A DNA stretch of 64,000 nt from assembly GCA_963718635.1 (NCBI GenBank), contig OY970367.1, positions 4,278,001-4,342,000 of the forward strand, in the 5' to 3' direction. Positions 1-7,804 of this stretch are shown piece after piece. The position numbers were made by a program, and so were the translations under genes. The notes under the pieces are model-generated. The model saw nothing but the letters and a program-made list of their open reading frames with translations. It had not been told where the DNA came from and did no database searches. The stretch's first letter is position 1. Each line of letters begins with the position of its first letter. The DNA comes from JAIOQJ01 sp963718635. Its GTDB lineage: Bacteria > Planctomycetota > Planctomycetia > Gemmatales > Gemmataceae.

Positions 1-78
1 CTCGAAACGGCGACCATTCGAATGGTGTATGAGCGGGCGCCTTAATGAAGCGAGTTGGAAAAGTTAGGAGCGCAATCA

Positions 79-936
79 ATGCCGCAACAGCTTCTGGAAA
101 ACCCGGACGTATTAAACGAACCCGTCGATCCGAACGATCGCTTCGCCTATGGCTGGCGTTACGTCGAACAGCATGATGCGGATGGTTCATTACGATCGGT
201 GAAGATCCCATTGACGCTGGAAGACATTCTCCATCCGCAGGAAGAGGATTTTCGCTTGAACAACGATCCCCATATTGAGGATTGCACTTACCTGCGTGGT
301 GTATTCAAATCGCAAGTGCGGGATGTACCCGGCGCCCAGGTGCTGACCTATTGCCGAGTCGCTTGGGATGCAGCCGGCAAATGCGGGCATGGGCCGGATA
401 ACGCCGTCATCTTCAATGTCCGTGCCTATCAAGAGTGGGGAACTTTCAACGTAGTCGAAGAGGGGACGAAGCCTGCACTCATTGTTGAAATCACCTGTCC
501 CAGCACCCGTTCAACCGATCTGGTTGACAAAGTTAAGGAGTATGCCGAACAGGGCGTACCGCACTATGTGATTGCCGATGCACGCTTTCGGAAGGGCGTT
601 CGAGCGATAAAGCTGATCGATTATCACTTGAACGACACTACGGGCGAATACGAGTCAATGCCTGCGGATGAACATGACCGTGTATGGCTGCCTGAGGTCG
701 ATCTTTGGCTGGGCAGCGAAGATGGGTTGCTTGCTTGTTACGACGCGGCGGGAAAGCGCAAGGGCAATTACTCAGAGGTGGAGTCCGAACGGGAAGAGGC
801 AGTGCGGGCAGCCGTCGAACACGAGCAAGCCCTTATCAAGGCGGAAGCTAAAAATAGCGCACTTGAAGCCCGCATTCGCGAACTCGAACAACAGATCCAA
901 CGTCGTAATGGAAACCACTTGAACGGGTCTACGTGA
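79..936 (+). CDS. Uma2-family (DUF820) putative endonuclease
   Basis: The protein has about 285 residues. Its central part (roughly residues 100-180) carries the Uma2/DUF820 pattern: an acidic stretch, then PALIVEITCPSTRSTD, then DLVDKVKEYAEQGVPHYVIAD, which is the PD-(D/E)xK-like core of the family. The C-terminal 60 residues are a charged helical, probably coiled-coil tail, which is common in these proteins. I chose the ATG at 79 because AGGAG lies at 66-70 with 8-base spacing; a TTG at 55 is also in frame. Uma2 proteins are abundant in cyanobacteria and planctomycetes. Their target is unknown and nuclease activity is inferred from the fold. It stands alone, upstream of serA. Confidence 0.8.
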   Translation: MPQQLLENPDVLNEPVDPNDRFAYGWRYVEQHDADGSLRSVKIPLTLEDILHPQEEDFRLNNDPHIEDCTYLRGVFKSQVRDVPGAQVLTYCRVAWDAAGKCGHGPDNAVIFNVRAYQEWGTFNVVEEGTKPALIVEITCPSTRSTDLVDKVKEYAEQGVPHYVIADARFRKGVRAIKLIDYHLNDTTGEYESMPADEHDRVWLPEVDLWLGSEDGLLACYDAAGKRKGNYSEVESEREEAVRAAVEHEQALIKAEAKNSALEARIRELEQQIQRRNGNHLNGST

Positions 937-1091
937 GCTAAGCAGCCGAACCAAGGTTCGCCTACGTTAGATTGTGGCGGCAAGGGGTCTCTACTCGATA
1001 AACTGCACTTCCCATGTTGCTTTCGGAAGCCGCTGTATAGATTAATCCATTCACATAAGAGCTAGCGGTTTATCCCGAAGGAGCCTGAAGC

Positions 1092-2711
1092 GTGCCACGT
1101 GTTTTAATCTGCGATAAGTTAGATGCCGCCGGAATCGATCTGCTGGTGAAGGCCGGGATTGAGGTAGATAACCGCCAAAAACTGACGGGTGAAAAGCTTG
1201 CGGAAGCCTTACGCGCAGCAGACGGCGCGATTGTCCGCAGCGATACGCGTATCACGGCTGAATTGCTCGAAACGCCTGGAAAATTGCGTGCCGTAGTGCG
1301 AGCCGGCGTAGGCGTGGACAACATCGACGTGCCGGCCGCGACGCGCAAAGGCGTGGTCGTGATGAACACGCCTGGCGGCAATACAATCTCCGCGGCGGAG
1401 CATACGATCGCCCTATTGATGAGCCTTGCTCGGCATATTCCCGCCGCCGACGCGACGATGAAGGCGGGAAAGTGGGATCGCAGTAAATACGTCGGCGCCC
1501 AAGTTGCCGGTAAGACGCTCGGCGTTGTTGGCCTGGGCCGCATCGGCCGCGAGGTTGCCCGGCGAGCCACCGGGCTCGATATGAAAGTTGTTGGCTACGA
1601 TCCTTTTCTGGCACCTGATCGGGCAGCCCAACTTGGCATCCAGGCCGTTTCCAGCTTAAACGAGCTGTTGCCGCACTGTGACTTCCTGACCGTTCACGTG
1701 CCAATGACTGAGGAGACGAAAGGCCTTATCGGCGCTGCACAGTTTGAACTGATGCCGAAGAACGCTCGGCTGCTCAATGTCTCTCGTGGCGGTATTATCG
1801 ACGAACAGGCGTTGGCCGACGCGCTAAACTCGGGCCGGGTAGCCGGCGCCGCGATTGACGTTTTCACTAAAGAACCGCCGCCGGCCGACAATCCGCTGTT
1901 GAAGGCGCCGAATATCGTGCTGACGCCCCATTTCGGCGCCTCGACGGTGGAAGCCCAAGAGGCCGTCGCCGTTGAAGCGGCGCAGTTGCTCACCGATTAT
2001 CTCACAAGGGGTGTGGTGCAATGCGCTGTCAATATGGCTGCCTTCAACCGCACTGAACTTGATGAAATGCGGCACTACGTTGACCTCGCCCGACGGCTCG
2101 GATTGCTGCAAGCACAGATGGCAACGGGGCCGATTGCGAAGGCGGAACTGGTCTACCGCGGTGACTTGGCTCGCAAAAGCACCAAGCTGCTTACGGCCGC
2201 CTTTGCTGCGGGTTTGTTGGAAAATCGCCTCGCGGAATCGGTAAACCTCATCAATGCCGAACTCCTGGCGAAGGAAAGAGGAATTGAAATCGTCGAGTCC
2301 GCCAATCCGAACAAAGGCGACTTTTCCAACTTGCTGCAGACCGAAGTCTTCAGCGATAAGAAATCGCTCGTCGCTTCAGGAACGCTTTTCGGCAGCGAGT
2401 ACCTACGCCTGGTGCAGCTCGGCAAATACCGCATGGAGAGCTACCTCGACGGTATCATGCTCGCGTTTTCGCATCGCGATGTTCCCGGTCTGGTCGGCTA
2501 CATCGGCACTGTCTGCGGCAAGCACAACGTCAACATTGCTTCAATGAACGTCGGCCGACAGGCGCCCGGCGGCGAAGCGGTCGCAGTGCTTAATCTGGAC
2601 AGCCCTCCGCCGGAAGAGGCTCTCAAAGAAATTCGAGCGCACGAGAAAATTTACAACGTGAGCGTGGTCAAGCTCCCAGCGATTGGCGTGATGCCGGTGT
2701 GGTTCGGGTAA
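1092..2711 (+). CDS. serA: D-3-phosphoglycerate dehydrogenase
   Basis: This enzyme catalyses the first step of serine biosynthesis, oxidation of 3-phosphoglycerate with NAD. The 539-residue length matches the long SerA form. The N-terminal catalytic part precedes the Rossmann motif GVVGLGRIGREVARRA (about residues 145-160). The active-site elements LLNVSRGGIIDE (Arg), DVFTKEPP (Glu) and LTPHFGAST (His) are all present. An intervening substrate-binding domain follows, then a C-terminal ACT domain beginning near HRDVPGLVGYIG, which in this family gives serine feedback. The GTG start at 1092 has AAGGAG eight bases upstream. The gene is intact and looks like a core chromosomal gene. Confidence 0.97.
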   Translation: MPRVLICDKLDAAGIDLLVKAGIEVDNRQKLTGEKLAEALRAADGAIVRSDTRITAELLETPGKLRAVVRAGVGVDNIDVPAATRKGVVVMNTPGGNTISAAEHTIALLMSLARHIPAADATMKAGKWDRSKYVGAQVAGKTLGVVGLGRIGREVARRATGLDMKVVGYDPFLAPDRAAQLGIQAVSSLNELLPHCDFLTVHVPMTEETKGLIGAAQFELMPKNARLLNVSRGGIIDEQALADALNSGRVAGAAIDVFTKEPPPADNPLLKAPNIVLTPHFGASTVEAQEAVAVEAAQLLTDYLTRGVVQCAVNMAAFNRTELDEMRHYVDLARRLGLLQAQMATGPIAKAELVYRGDLARKSTKLLTAAFAAGLLENRLAESVNLINAELLAKERGIEIVESANPNKGDFSNLLQTEVFSDKKSLVASGTLFGSEYLRLVQLGKYRMESYLDGIMLAFSHRDVPGLVGYIGTVCGKHNVNIASMNVGRQAPGGEAVAVLNLDSPPPEEALKEIRAHEKIYNVSVVKLPAIGVMPVWFG

Positions 2712-2810
2712 ATGGTTACAGTCGTCGCTTCTTGCATTCCTCTGGCTTCGTTTTTATGGGTCTGCTAGGTTATATTAATTGAAAAGAACAGCGACTGGAG
2801 ACAAGAGCGA

Positions 2811-3152
2811 ATGTCCGCCCCACGAAACGCAAGGCAAGTTATTGATCAGTTGATAAATGAAAATCGCAAATGGGAATGGTTCTGCTTCGTCACGCCATGT
2901 GTTTTCGTTTTGGCTGGCGTTGGTGTCATTCCCCGAGCGTTGTTTGTTACGCAGTCTGAAGTGCTGACGGTGATGGGCGGTTCGTGTAACTTTCTCATTT
3001 GGCCTTCCTTGTCGCACGCTCGGCGGATACGAAAAGAAAACCAAGCGCTCCGACTTTTAGAAATCCCGCTGAGCAAAGCGGAGACAGTCGAAGCAGCTGC
3101 TCACATGATACGAGAGATGTTCGTCGAGATTTTCGTCCATCGCAAGGGGTAA
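2811..3152 (+). CDS. Small predicted membrane protein
   Basis: No family was recognised. The 113-residue protein has a short charged N-terminus, a hydrophobic segment at about residues 23-42 (FCFVTPCVFVLAGVGVIP), a second weaker one at about 50-66, and a charged helical C-terminus. This suggests a two-pass membrane protein with a cytoplasmic tail. GGAG lies about 11 bases before the ATG. It is followed after 6 bases by another small ORF that overlaps the rRNA methyltransferase gene, so the three may be cotranscribed. Confidence 0.5.
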   Translation: MSAPRNARQVIDQLINENRKWEWFCFVTPCVFVLAGVGVIPRALFVTQSEVLTVMGGSCNFLIWPSLSHARRIRKENQALRLLEIPLSKAETVEAAAHMIREMFVEIFVHRKG

Positions 3153-3158
3153 TTTCCC

Positions 3159-3347
3159 ATGTTAAGCAAATTGTTCGGCCCAGCCCATACATTCGAGGAA
3201 GCGCTCATCATTCTCGAAAAAGGCTTACGGAACGGAGAAATCGTTCTCGACAACGACCTGCCTTCACCTTCGCAAGTGACAGACTGCTGTGACTCAAACT
3301 GGAAACTCATCAACTCGCGGCATCAGCGTCGCAGAAAAGATCGATGA
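3159..3347 (+). CDS. Small hypothetical protein, translationally coupled to the rRNA methyltransferase
   Basis: This 62-residue ORF has no recognised domain. Its N-terminal half is a plausible amphipathic helix (FEEALIILEKGLRNGEIVLD) and its C-terminus is basic. Its TGA overlaps the ATG of the next gene in an ATGA arrangement, and it starts 6 bases after the preceding small membrane-protein gene. That spacing is the main reason to believe it. It could be a leader-type coupling ORF. Confidence 0.4.
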   Translation: MLSKLFGPAHTFEEALIILEKGLRNGEIVLDNDLPSPSQVTDCCDSNWKLINSRHQRRRKDR

Positions 3348-4531
3348 ACCTCGAAAGCGCCTTACCTGAAGCACTCCCGACCGTACGCCTCAAGATCGTG
3401 CGCAACTCGTCGCATCCGTGGATCTTCCAGAAAATGGTAGAAAAGCCATCGCGAAGAATGCCCAACGGCGGCGTCGTCGATATTCACGATCGCGATGACA
3501 AGTGGGTGGCGCGTGGTCTCTACAACGGCCACTCCCGGATCGCCCTTCGTGTGTTGACGCTCGATCCCAATGAAGCGATTGACGGGGCGTTCTTCGGAAA
3601 GCGCATTGACCGTGCCATCCAACTCCGCCGGGACCTGCTAAAACTCGACGCCGTGACCGACGCCTATCGTGTGATTCACTCCGAGGCCGACGGACTTAGC
3701 GGCTTGGTCGTCGATCGCTTTGGCAGCACGGTGGTCATGGAATTTTTCGCCGCCGGCATGTATCGCTTTCGCGATGTCATCCGCGGCGAACTGCAACGGC
3801 ATTTTCCGGATTCGCAGTTTTATTGGTTTGCGGAAGAGCACGTCGGCAAGCAGGAATCGTTCGATTGCCGTTCGCCGGACTTGCCTGTACCGGGGATCAT
3901 TTCCGAGCATGGCCTGCGCTTTCGCGTAGCGCCAGGAAGCAAGCACAAGACCGGTTTCTTTGTCGATCAGCGAGATAATCGCAGGACACTGGCCAGTTTC
4001 TGTGCCGGGAAGAAAGTTCTCGATCTCTGCTGCAACTCCGGCGGATTTGCCGTCTATGCCAAGGCACTGGGCGGGGCTTCCGAGGTCATCGGAGTGGATC
4101 TTGATGAGCAGGCTATTGTCCTCGCTAAGCAGAATGCGAACTTGAATATGGCGCAGATTCGCTTTACGCAGGCCGACTTGTTTGCCTGGCTTCGGGACAT
4201 CATTCCGACGGGCCAGCGCTTCGATGTCGTTGTGCTCGATCCCGCGAAGATGACGCGCGATCGCGATTCGGTCGACCTGGCGTTGAAGAAGTACCTCGAC
4301 ATGAATCGCCTGGCAATGCATGCGGTCGCGCCTGGCGGCATATTGTTGACTTGCTCCTGCACGGGTCTGGTGAGTGAAGAGATGTTTCTGGAAACGTTGC
4401 GCCGCGCTGCCTGGCAGGCCCAGCGATCGGTGCAGGTCATCCAAATTGCAGGTGCGGGCGGCGACCACCCGTACTTGCTGCACGTTCAAGAAGGGCGGTA
4501 TCTGAAGGCGATATTTTGTCGCGTGGAATGA
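3344..4531 (+). CDS. rlmI: Class I SAM-dependent rRNA methyltransferase, RlmI-like
   Basis: The protein is likely a 23S rRNA cytosine-5 methyltransferase. It has the two-domain RlmI layout: an N-terminal PUA-like RNA-binding domain (residues 10-75) and a C-terminal Rossmann methyltransferase. Motif I is KKVLDLCCNSGGFAVYA (about 225-240), with an acidic residue in GVDLDEQA, and the motif IV region reads VVLDPAKMTRDRDS. Most members have DPPKF here, so DPAKM is a variant. The PCC-type catalytic region is represented by LLTCSCTG. At 395 residues it is full length. It is the last core-looking gene before the tRNA fragment that marks the element boundary. Confidence 0.87.
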   Translation: MNLESALPEALPTVRLKIVRNSSHPWIFQKMVEKPSRRMPNGGVVDIHDRDDKWVARGLYNGHSRIALRVLTLDPNEAIDGAFFGKRIDRAIQLRRDLLKLDAVTDAYRVIHSEADGLSGLVVDRFGSTVVMEFFAAGMYRFRDVIRGELQRHFPDSQFYWFAEEHVGKQESFDCRSPDLPVPGIISEHGLRFRVAPGSKHKTGFFVDQRDNRRTLASFCAGKKVLDLCCNSGGFAVYAKALGGASEVIGVDLDEQAIVLAKQNANLNMAQIRFTQADLFAWLRDIIPTGQRFDVVVLDPAKMTRDRDSVDLALKKYLDMNRLAMHAVAPGGILLTCSCTGLVSEEMFLETLRRAAWQAQRSVQVIQIAGAGGDHPYLLHVQEGRYLKAIFCRVE

Positions 4532-4547
4532 AGCGGAAGTCGACAAT

Positions 4548-4594
4548 GGGCAGAGCCGGGGTTGAACCGGCGACCTAGCGATTTTCAGTCGCAT
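4548..4594 (-). other. 3' half of a tRNA-Phe(GAA) gene; probable att site of the integrated element
   Basis: Read on the minus strand, this stretch has an anticodon stem (GCGA/TCGC) around the 7-base loop CTGAAAA, giving anticodon GAA (Phe). A short variable region follows, then a perfect 5-bp T-stem (4555-4559 with 4567-4571) around TTCAACC, and the acceptor 3' strand TCTGCCC. The D arm and 5' acceptor strand are missing: upstream sequence on this strand does not continue as a tRNA. A 3' tRNA piece of this extent is the direct-repeat scar left when a tyrosine integrase recombines at the anticodon loop. The intact tRNA-Phe should lie at the other end of the island, outside this window. Confidence 0.7.
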
Positions 4595-4707
4595 AGCCCG
4601 CACCATTCAAAAACGCTTGTTTTCCAGGGTTTTCTACGATTCCGAGCGTCCTTTCGTCATCCGTCTCTCTCCACAATTTACTACATTTTTCGATGAATTC
4701 CACCTCT

Positions 4708-4731
4708 TCTCTGACGTGTCAGAGATTTTTT
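4708..4731 (+). terminator. Rho-independent terminator
   Basis: A 7-bp stem TCTCTGA/TCAGAGA with a CGTG loop is followed by six T residues. It lies about 180 bases downstream of the RlmI-like gene, on its strand, and past the tRNA fragment. It may insulate the core genes from the element. The rest of 4595-4858 shows no gene. Confidence 0.55.
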
Positions 4732-4858
4732 CTGACATAGCGTGACGGTCGGAAGTAGGCTGCCCGTGTCCGGGATCGGATCGCAATCCTATTTGCTTCA
4801 AACCGAACCGGCAGGTCTTGCTGAGATTGTCTCAGCAATTGCTATCGATTTGGCATCG

Positions 4859-4890
4859 AAAAAATCCCCCAAGTCTTGTGACTCGGGGGG
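4859..4890 (-). terminator. Rho-independent terminator of the minus-strand gene ending at 4918
   Basis: On the minus strand a stem of about 10 bp (CCCCCGAGTC paired with GACTTGGGGG, one mismatch) has an ACAA loop and ends in ATTTTTTC. It sits 28 bases after the stop codon of the adjacent minus-strand gene. Confidence 0.75.
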
Positions 4891-4917
4891 CCTCTCGCCG
4901 ATTGAACGGCAGAGGCT

Positions 4918-5265
4918 TTAGGCCGACAAGACCTGTTCGGATTCGGCCGGTATTTCATCGCCTTCGTAGGCCTCTCCCGGCAGCGGAGTATTGGCCACGT
5001 AGTCGTGCGCGGCCGACAGTGCCAGGACCAAGCTTGGCAGATCAGCGGGACGAAACGATCCCGCATCCTTCCACTTTCCATCTTTCTCGTCGAGGTATCG
5101 CCGGGGCGAGATCGTGACCGAGCGGAAGTAGCGCGGGCCGTTCGCCGTGGAGAAGTCGTTCAGCCATACGCAGACTGATACGCCGTGGTGGAACGGACCC
5201 CACTTGCGTTCGGGCGGGCGGGCCGGAAGTGGCGGCGCCTTGCGATTCGTCGTCTTCGTGCTCAT
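4918..5265 (-). CDS. Small conserved-looking hypothetical protein of the element
   Basis: This protein has 115 residues. The N-terminus is basic and proline-rich. It is followed by a compact core of strand-like segments (GVSVCVWLNDFS, RYFRSVTISPRRYLD, GKWKDAGSFRPADL) and a C-terminal helix (LVLALSAAHDYV). That strand-plus-helix pattern is reminiscent of small single-strand nucleic-acid-binding (PC4-like) proteins, but I cannot assign it. I chose the ATG at 5265 because AAGGAG lies about 7 bases upstream; an in-frame start at 5328 has no such site. A terminator follows the gene. Confidence 0.6.
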   Translation of the reverse strand: MSTKTTNRKAPPLPARPPERKWGPFHHGVSVCVWLNDFSTANGPRYFRSVTISPRRYLDEKDGKWKDAGSFRPADLPSLVLALSAAHDYVANTPLPGEAYEGDEIPAESEQVLSA

Positions 5266-5364
5266 GGCACACTCCTTTAAAAGGTCGGCTTGTCGCCCCG
5301 AGTTGGGACGATGGCGAAATGCTGACATGAAATGATCATCTTGTGAAGTGTCTGCGAAAGCGAT

Positions 5365-5718
5365 TCAGAAGAGCTTGCCCGGCGGGGCGTCCGCCGTCTC
5401 TTCGACGGGCGGGTTGGCCGTGGCGGCTTCGCGTTTGGCCCGGACTTTGGGGACGCTCGTTACCGGCAGACCGACGGCGGGAGCGCGCGGCGGGACCACG
5501 TGCCGAAGCGTCCATTCGATCTCGCAACGGATGTCGTCGATGGCGATGGTCAGAATCCGGACGGCTTCCGTTAGACTCTCGATCTCTTTTCTTGCGCTCT
5601 CGAGCGTTTCGTCCGTCTGGTCGGCATGCTCCTCCATCACCGCGATGAACGCACCGAGTTTCCGGTCGATTTTCTCGAGAAGCGACGTTTGATTCGAGGC
5701 GGTTTCGCGGGGCGGCAT
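5365..5718 (-). CDS. Coiled-coil hypothetical protein
   Basis: This 117-residue protein is almost wholly helical. A heptad-rich stretch (about residues 10-70) ends in IRCEIEWTLRHVV, followed by a proline/alanine-rich basic tail. The motif VRSEIDWIINN in the protein encoded at 38688-39119 occupies the same position after a similar helix, so the two are probably distant paralogues. It lies about 100 bases upstream of the 4918-5265 gene on the same strand. No function can be assigned. Confidence 0.55.
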   Translation of the reverse strand: MPPRETASNQTSLLEKIDRKLGAFIAVMEEHADQTDETLESARKEIESLTEAVRILTIAIDDIRCEIEWTLRHVVPPRAPAVGLPVTSVPKVRAKREAATANPPVEETADAPPGKLF

Positions 5719-5751
5719 ACTCGGCCATCGTGCCTGGCGACGCTTCGATCT

Positions 5752-6344
5752 TCAATGTGCGTTCCTTCCGACAGGACAGTCTTGGAGACAGTTGCTAAAG
5801 TCGAAAGAAGTAGCTTGTTGTTTTGCAGCCGTCTGGAAATGAAAAATCCCGCTGATGATGCTTTGGCGTCGCCCAGTCACCAAAACACGCACGCAGCGGG
5901 ACATTGATGGTGTATCCGGCGCTTCGCAGGTGGCTAGAATAATCGGAAGAAAATTCTCGGCCGCTTGCACCCGATTCGCTTCGATGACGCTTGCGTTGGC
6001 CGCGATCGGACTCTTCAATTGCGGCTGACGAGTGAATGACAAGGAACTGGCGTTCCAATACTCGGCGCAGTACCGCTTCGCGAGTTCCGTATCGAACTCC
6101 TTGCACGAAAAGACGTTCACGTAGACGGCCTTCAGGAGCGGCAACGGGTGGCAGACGATGGTGCTCGTTTCGATGAACTGGACGGCGGAAATCCTGTGCA
6201 GGTGAGGGATGTCGCTGTCATCCTCCCAGAATAACGGTTCGCCATGCCGTTTCATGTCGATCCGTTCGCAAATGCCGACGAGGAACTTCTCGAGCGACTG
6301 CCGCGAAAGGCCCGCAAGGTCGCATCCTTTCAGGTCGAGCAGCC
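5752..6344 (-). pseudogene. SpeD-like (S-adenosylmethionine decarboxylase related) gene, 5'-truncated
   Basis: The first 120 residues match the pyruvoyl-dependent AdoMet decarboxylase fold: LLDLKGCDLAGLS at the start, then FIETSTIVCH, then AVYVNVFSCKEFD. Aligned on the bacterial enzyme, the self-cleaving serine, the processing histidine and the FSC cysteine are in place. The usual Glu-Ser-His becomes Thr-Ser-Thr, so the substrate may differ. No start codon precedes LLDLKGC within the homologous part, because homology ends where an XRE-regulator tail begins on the other strand. The reading frame runs open to 6405, but only by running antisense to that tail. The last 70 residues look non-homologous. 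Confidence 0.5.
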
Positions 6345-6398
6345 ATCGCCAAGCTGGCCAAGGCGCTCGATGTGCCGATTGCCAAATTCTTCTCCTGA
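6342..6398 (+). pseudogene. C-terminal tail of an XRE-family HTH regulator (relic)
   Basis: The 18 codons before TGA at 6396 read AIAKLAKALDVPIAKFFS, the classic last helix of XRE/Cro-type regulators. Nothing upstream in this frame continues the HTH domain; homology starts exactly where SpeD-like coding on the other strand stops. It is a junk fragment left by a deletion or recombination. Confidence 0.5.
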
Positions 6399-6421
6399 CA
6401 TCCACGGGCGAACTCGGCGTC

Positions 6422-6679
6422 TCACTCCCCTACCGCCTTCTGAGGTCGCAGGTCATCACGGAGTTTCGTGACATCCCCTTGCAGATGCTTGAACGCATCT
6501 CGGTGAACGCCGTCCAGGGCGAGCTCCCGGATGGCTCCGTCCAACCCCTCGAAGCGTTGCGTCAGCGTTCGAATTTCTTGCAACCCCCATTTGAAAAGCT
6601 GGATCGCCCGAGCCAGCTCCGCAGGGGTGGCAGTCGGAGTTCTGATTCGCATTGCCGGGGGCGTCTTCATCGGATCCAT
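6422..6679 (-). CDS. Hypothetical small helical protein
   Basis: The product has 85 residues if started at the internal ATG (6679); an ATG at 6721 gives 99. It has a proline-rich N-terminus (MDPMKTPPAMRIRTPTA), then predicted helices (ELARAIQLFKWGLQEIRTL). No family was recognised and no strong ribosome-binding site is visible. It could be a real element gene or a chance ORF. Confidence 0.3.
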   Translation of the reverse strand: MDPMKTPPAMRIRTPTATPAELARAIQLFKWGLQEIRTLTQRFEGLDGAIRELALDGVHRDAFKHLQGDVTKLRDDLRPQKAVGE

Positions 6680-6964
6680 CGGCCTGCCATGCTGCCCGAC
6701 GGCACTATCTTTTGGCAACAACCATCAACGAATTTTAGCGTCGCTCCTCTTCACGCACGTGAAGAGCTGGGGCTTCCTGGTTATTTCAGAATTGTAGCGC
6801 CTGAAACGCAACCGAGAATTGTCTTCTATTCTTCCCCAGTCCCCTCTCTTTTGGAGTCGTCGCGCGCTTCTTGAGTCGACAGATAGAAACCACTTCGCGA
6901 TCATTCCTGGAATGGCCATGAAACCGCTACTGGTAACGATGGAAGCTCCCCGAAGCCCTCCTCT

Positions 6965-7179
6965 GAAACGGTTCCGGAACGGATACCAGGAATGCTTTCT
7001 CAAAACCTTCCGATATCCTGTCAAAGGCCTGTCGCCGAACGTCGCGGAACGACTCCGAAACGGTTCCACTGGAAGGTGCTTGCACCAGTTTGAAAGCGGG
7101 TCGAAATGGTGCCGGATCATCTCCGAAACGGCTTCTGAAATCCCCTGCCGAAACCCTTTCACGAAACGGTTGCGGAAGC
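6965..7179. repeat. Iteron-like degenerate repeats, candidate replication origin
   Basis: Copies of a motif near CGAAACGGTTnCGGAA occur at about 6965-6982, 7056-7067, 7102-7116, 7124-7140 and 7162-7178, with weaker ones near 7000 and 7149. Some neighbouring copies are 22 or about 46 bases apart, close to one or two helical-phase units. They lie in the roughly 500-bp gap directly before the HTH protein and RPA-family initiator genes, where plasmid iterons are expected. I see no convincing gene in 6680-7198. Confidence 0.5.
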
Positions 7180-7198
7180 ACTTCATCGTGGTAGGCTA

Positions 7199-7804
7199 TT
7201 GGCGTCGTTCCCCTCCCCCACCTTGTCGACATTTCTCACGGTCAAGGAAGCCGCCGAACTCACCGGCAAGTCGTCGAGTTCCATCCGCCGAGTTCTGTAC
7301 CCGATCATTCAACAGGATGACCACCCCGACCGAACGCAAATTCAGCCGAGCGTCGCGGAAGTTTTGCAGCTGCGACTGAAGGGCGAGAACTTTGCATGGC
7401 GGATGAGCGAGGAATTGCTCCGCCGAGAAATTCCGCCGGAGTCGGCAGCGGAGAAGGGGAGTGCCAGTGCGACATCAAAGTCGACTTCGAACGCGGAGGG
7501 GGAATTGTTGTCGATGCTCCGGCGTGAACTCGACATCAAGAATCAACAGATCACTCAGCAATCGGAATTTTTGGGTAAGCAGATGGAGCTTCTCAACGGT
7601 CTGAGCGAACGGTTGCGCGAGGGCAACATCTTAATCGCGTCGTTGCAGCAGCGCCTCTCGTTGACGGACGGTCGGGAAGCCAAGCCCGTGAAATCAGTCG
7701 ACGTAAAACGCTCGGCACCGGCCAAGCCGGAGAAGGGGAGTGGCATTCCCGCGAAAGCCCCCAAGCAAAAGCACGGTATCCTCTCCCGGCTCTTCGGACA
7801 GTGA
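7199..7804 (+). CDS. Helix-turn-helix/coiled-coil protein coupled to the replication initiator
   Basis: Residues 10-35 (LTVKEAAELTGKSSSSIRRV) form a MerR/excisionase-like helix-turn-helix. About residues 105-155 are a coiled coil (ELDIKNQQITQQSEFLG). The C-terminus is lysine/proline-rich and ends KHGILSRLFGQ. The 201-residue frame begins with TTG at 7199; no better start is obvious. Its stop overlaps the GTG of the initiator gene (GTGA), so translation is probably coupled. Proteins of this layout accompany plasmid replicons as accessory DNA-binding factors. That role is inferred from position. Confidence 0.6.
   Translation: MASFPSPTLSTFLTVKEAAELTGKSSSSIRRVLYPIIQQDDHPDRTQIQPSVAEVLQLRLKGENFAWRMSEELLRREIPPESAAEKGSASATSKSTSNAEGELLSMLRRELDIKNQQITQQSEFLGKQMELLNGLSERLREGNILIASLQQRLSLTDGREAKPVKSVDVKRSAPAKPEKGSGIPAKAPKQKHGILSRLFGQ

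Noticed and set aside
3638..4606. A 322-codon minus-strand open frame opposite the rRNA methyltransferase
   Set aside because: Shadow frame; it also crosses the tRNA fragment.
4548..4700. A complete tRNA-Phe interrupted by an intron
   Set aside because: No D arm or 5' acceptor strand was found within about 100 bases upstream on the minus strand, so a truncated copy is simpler.
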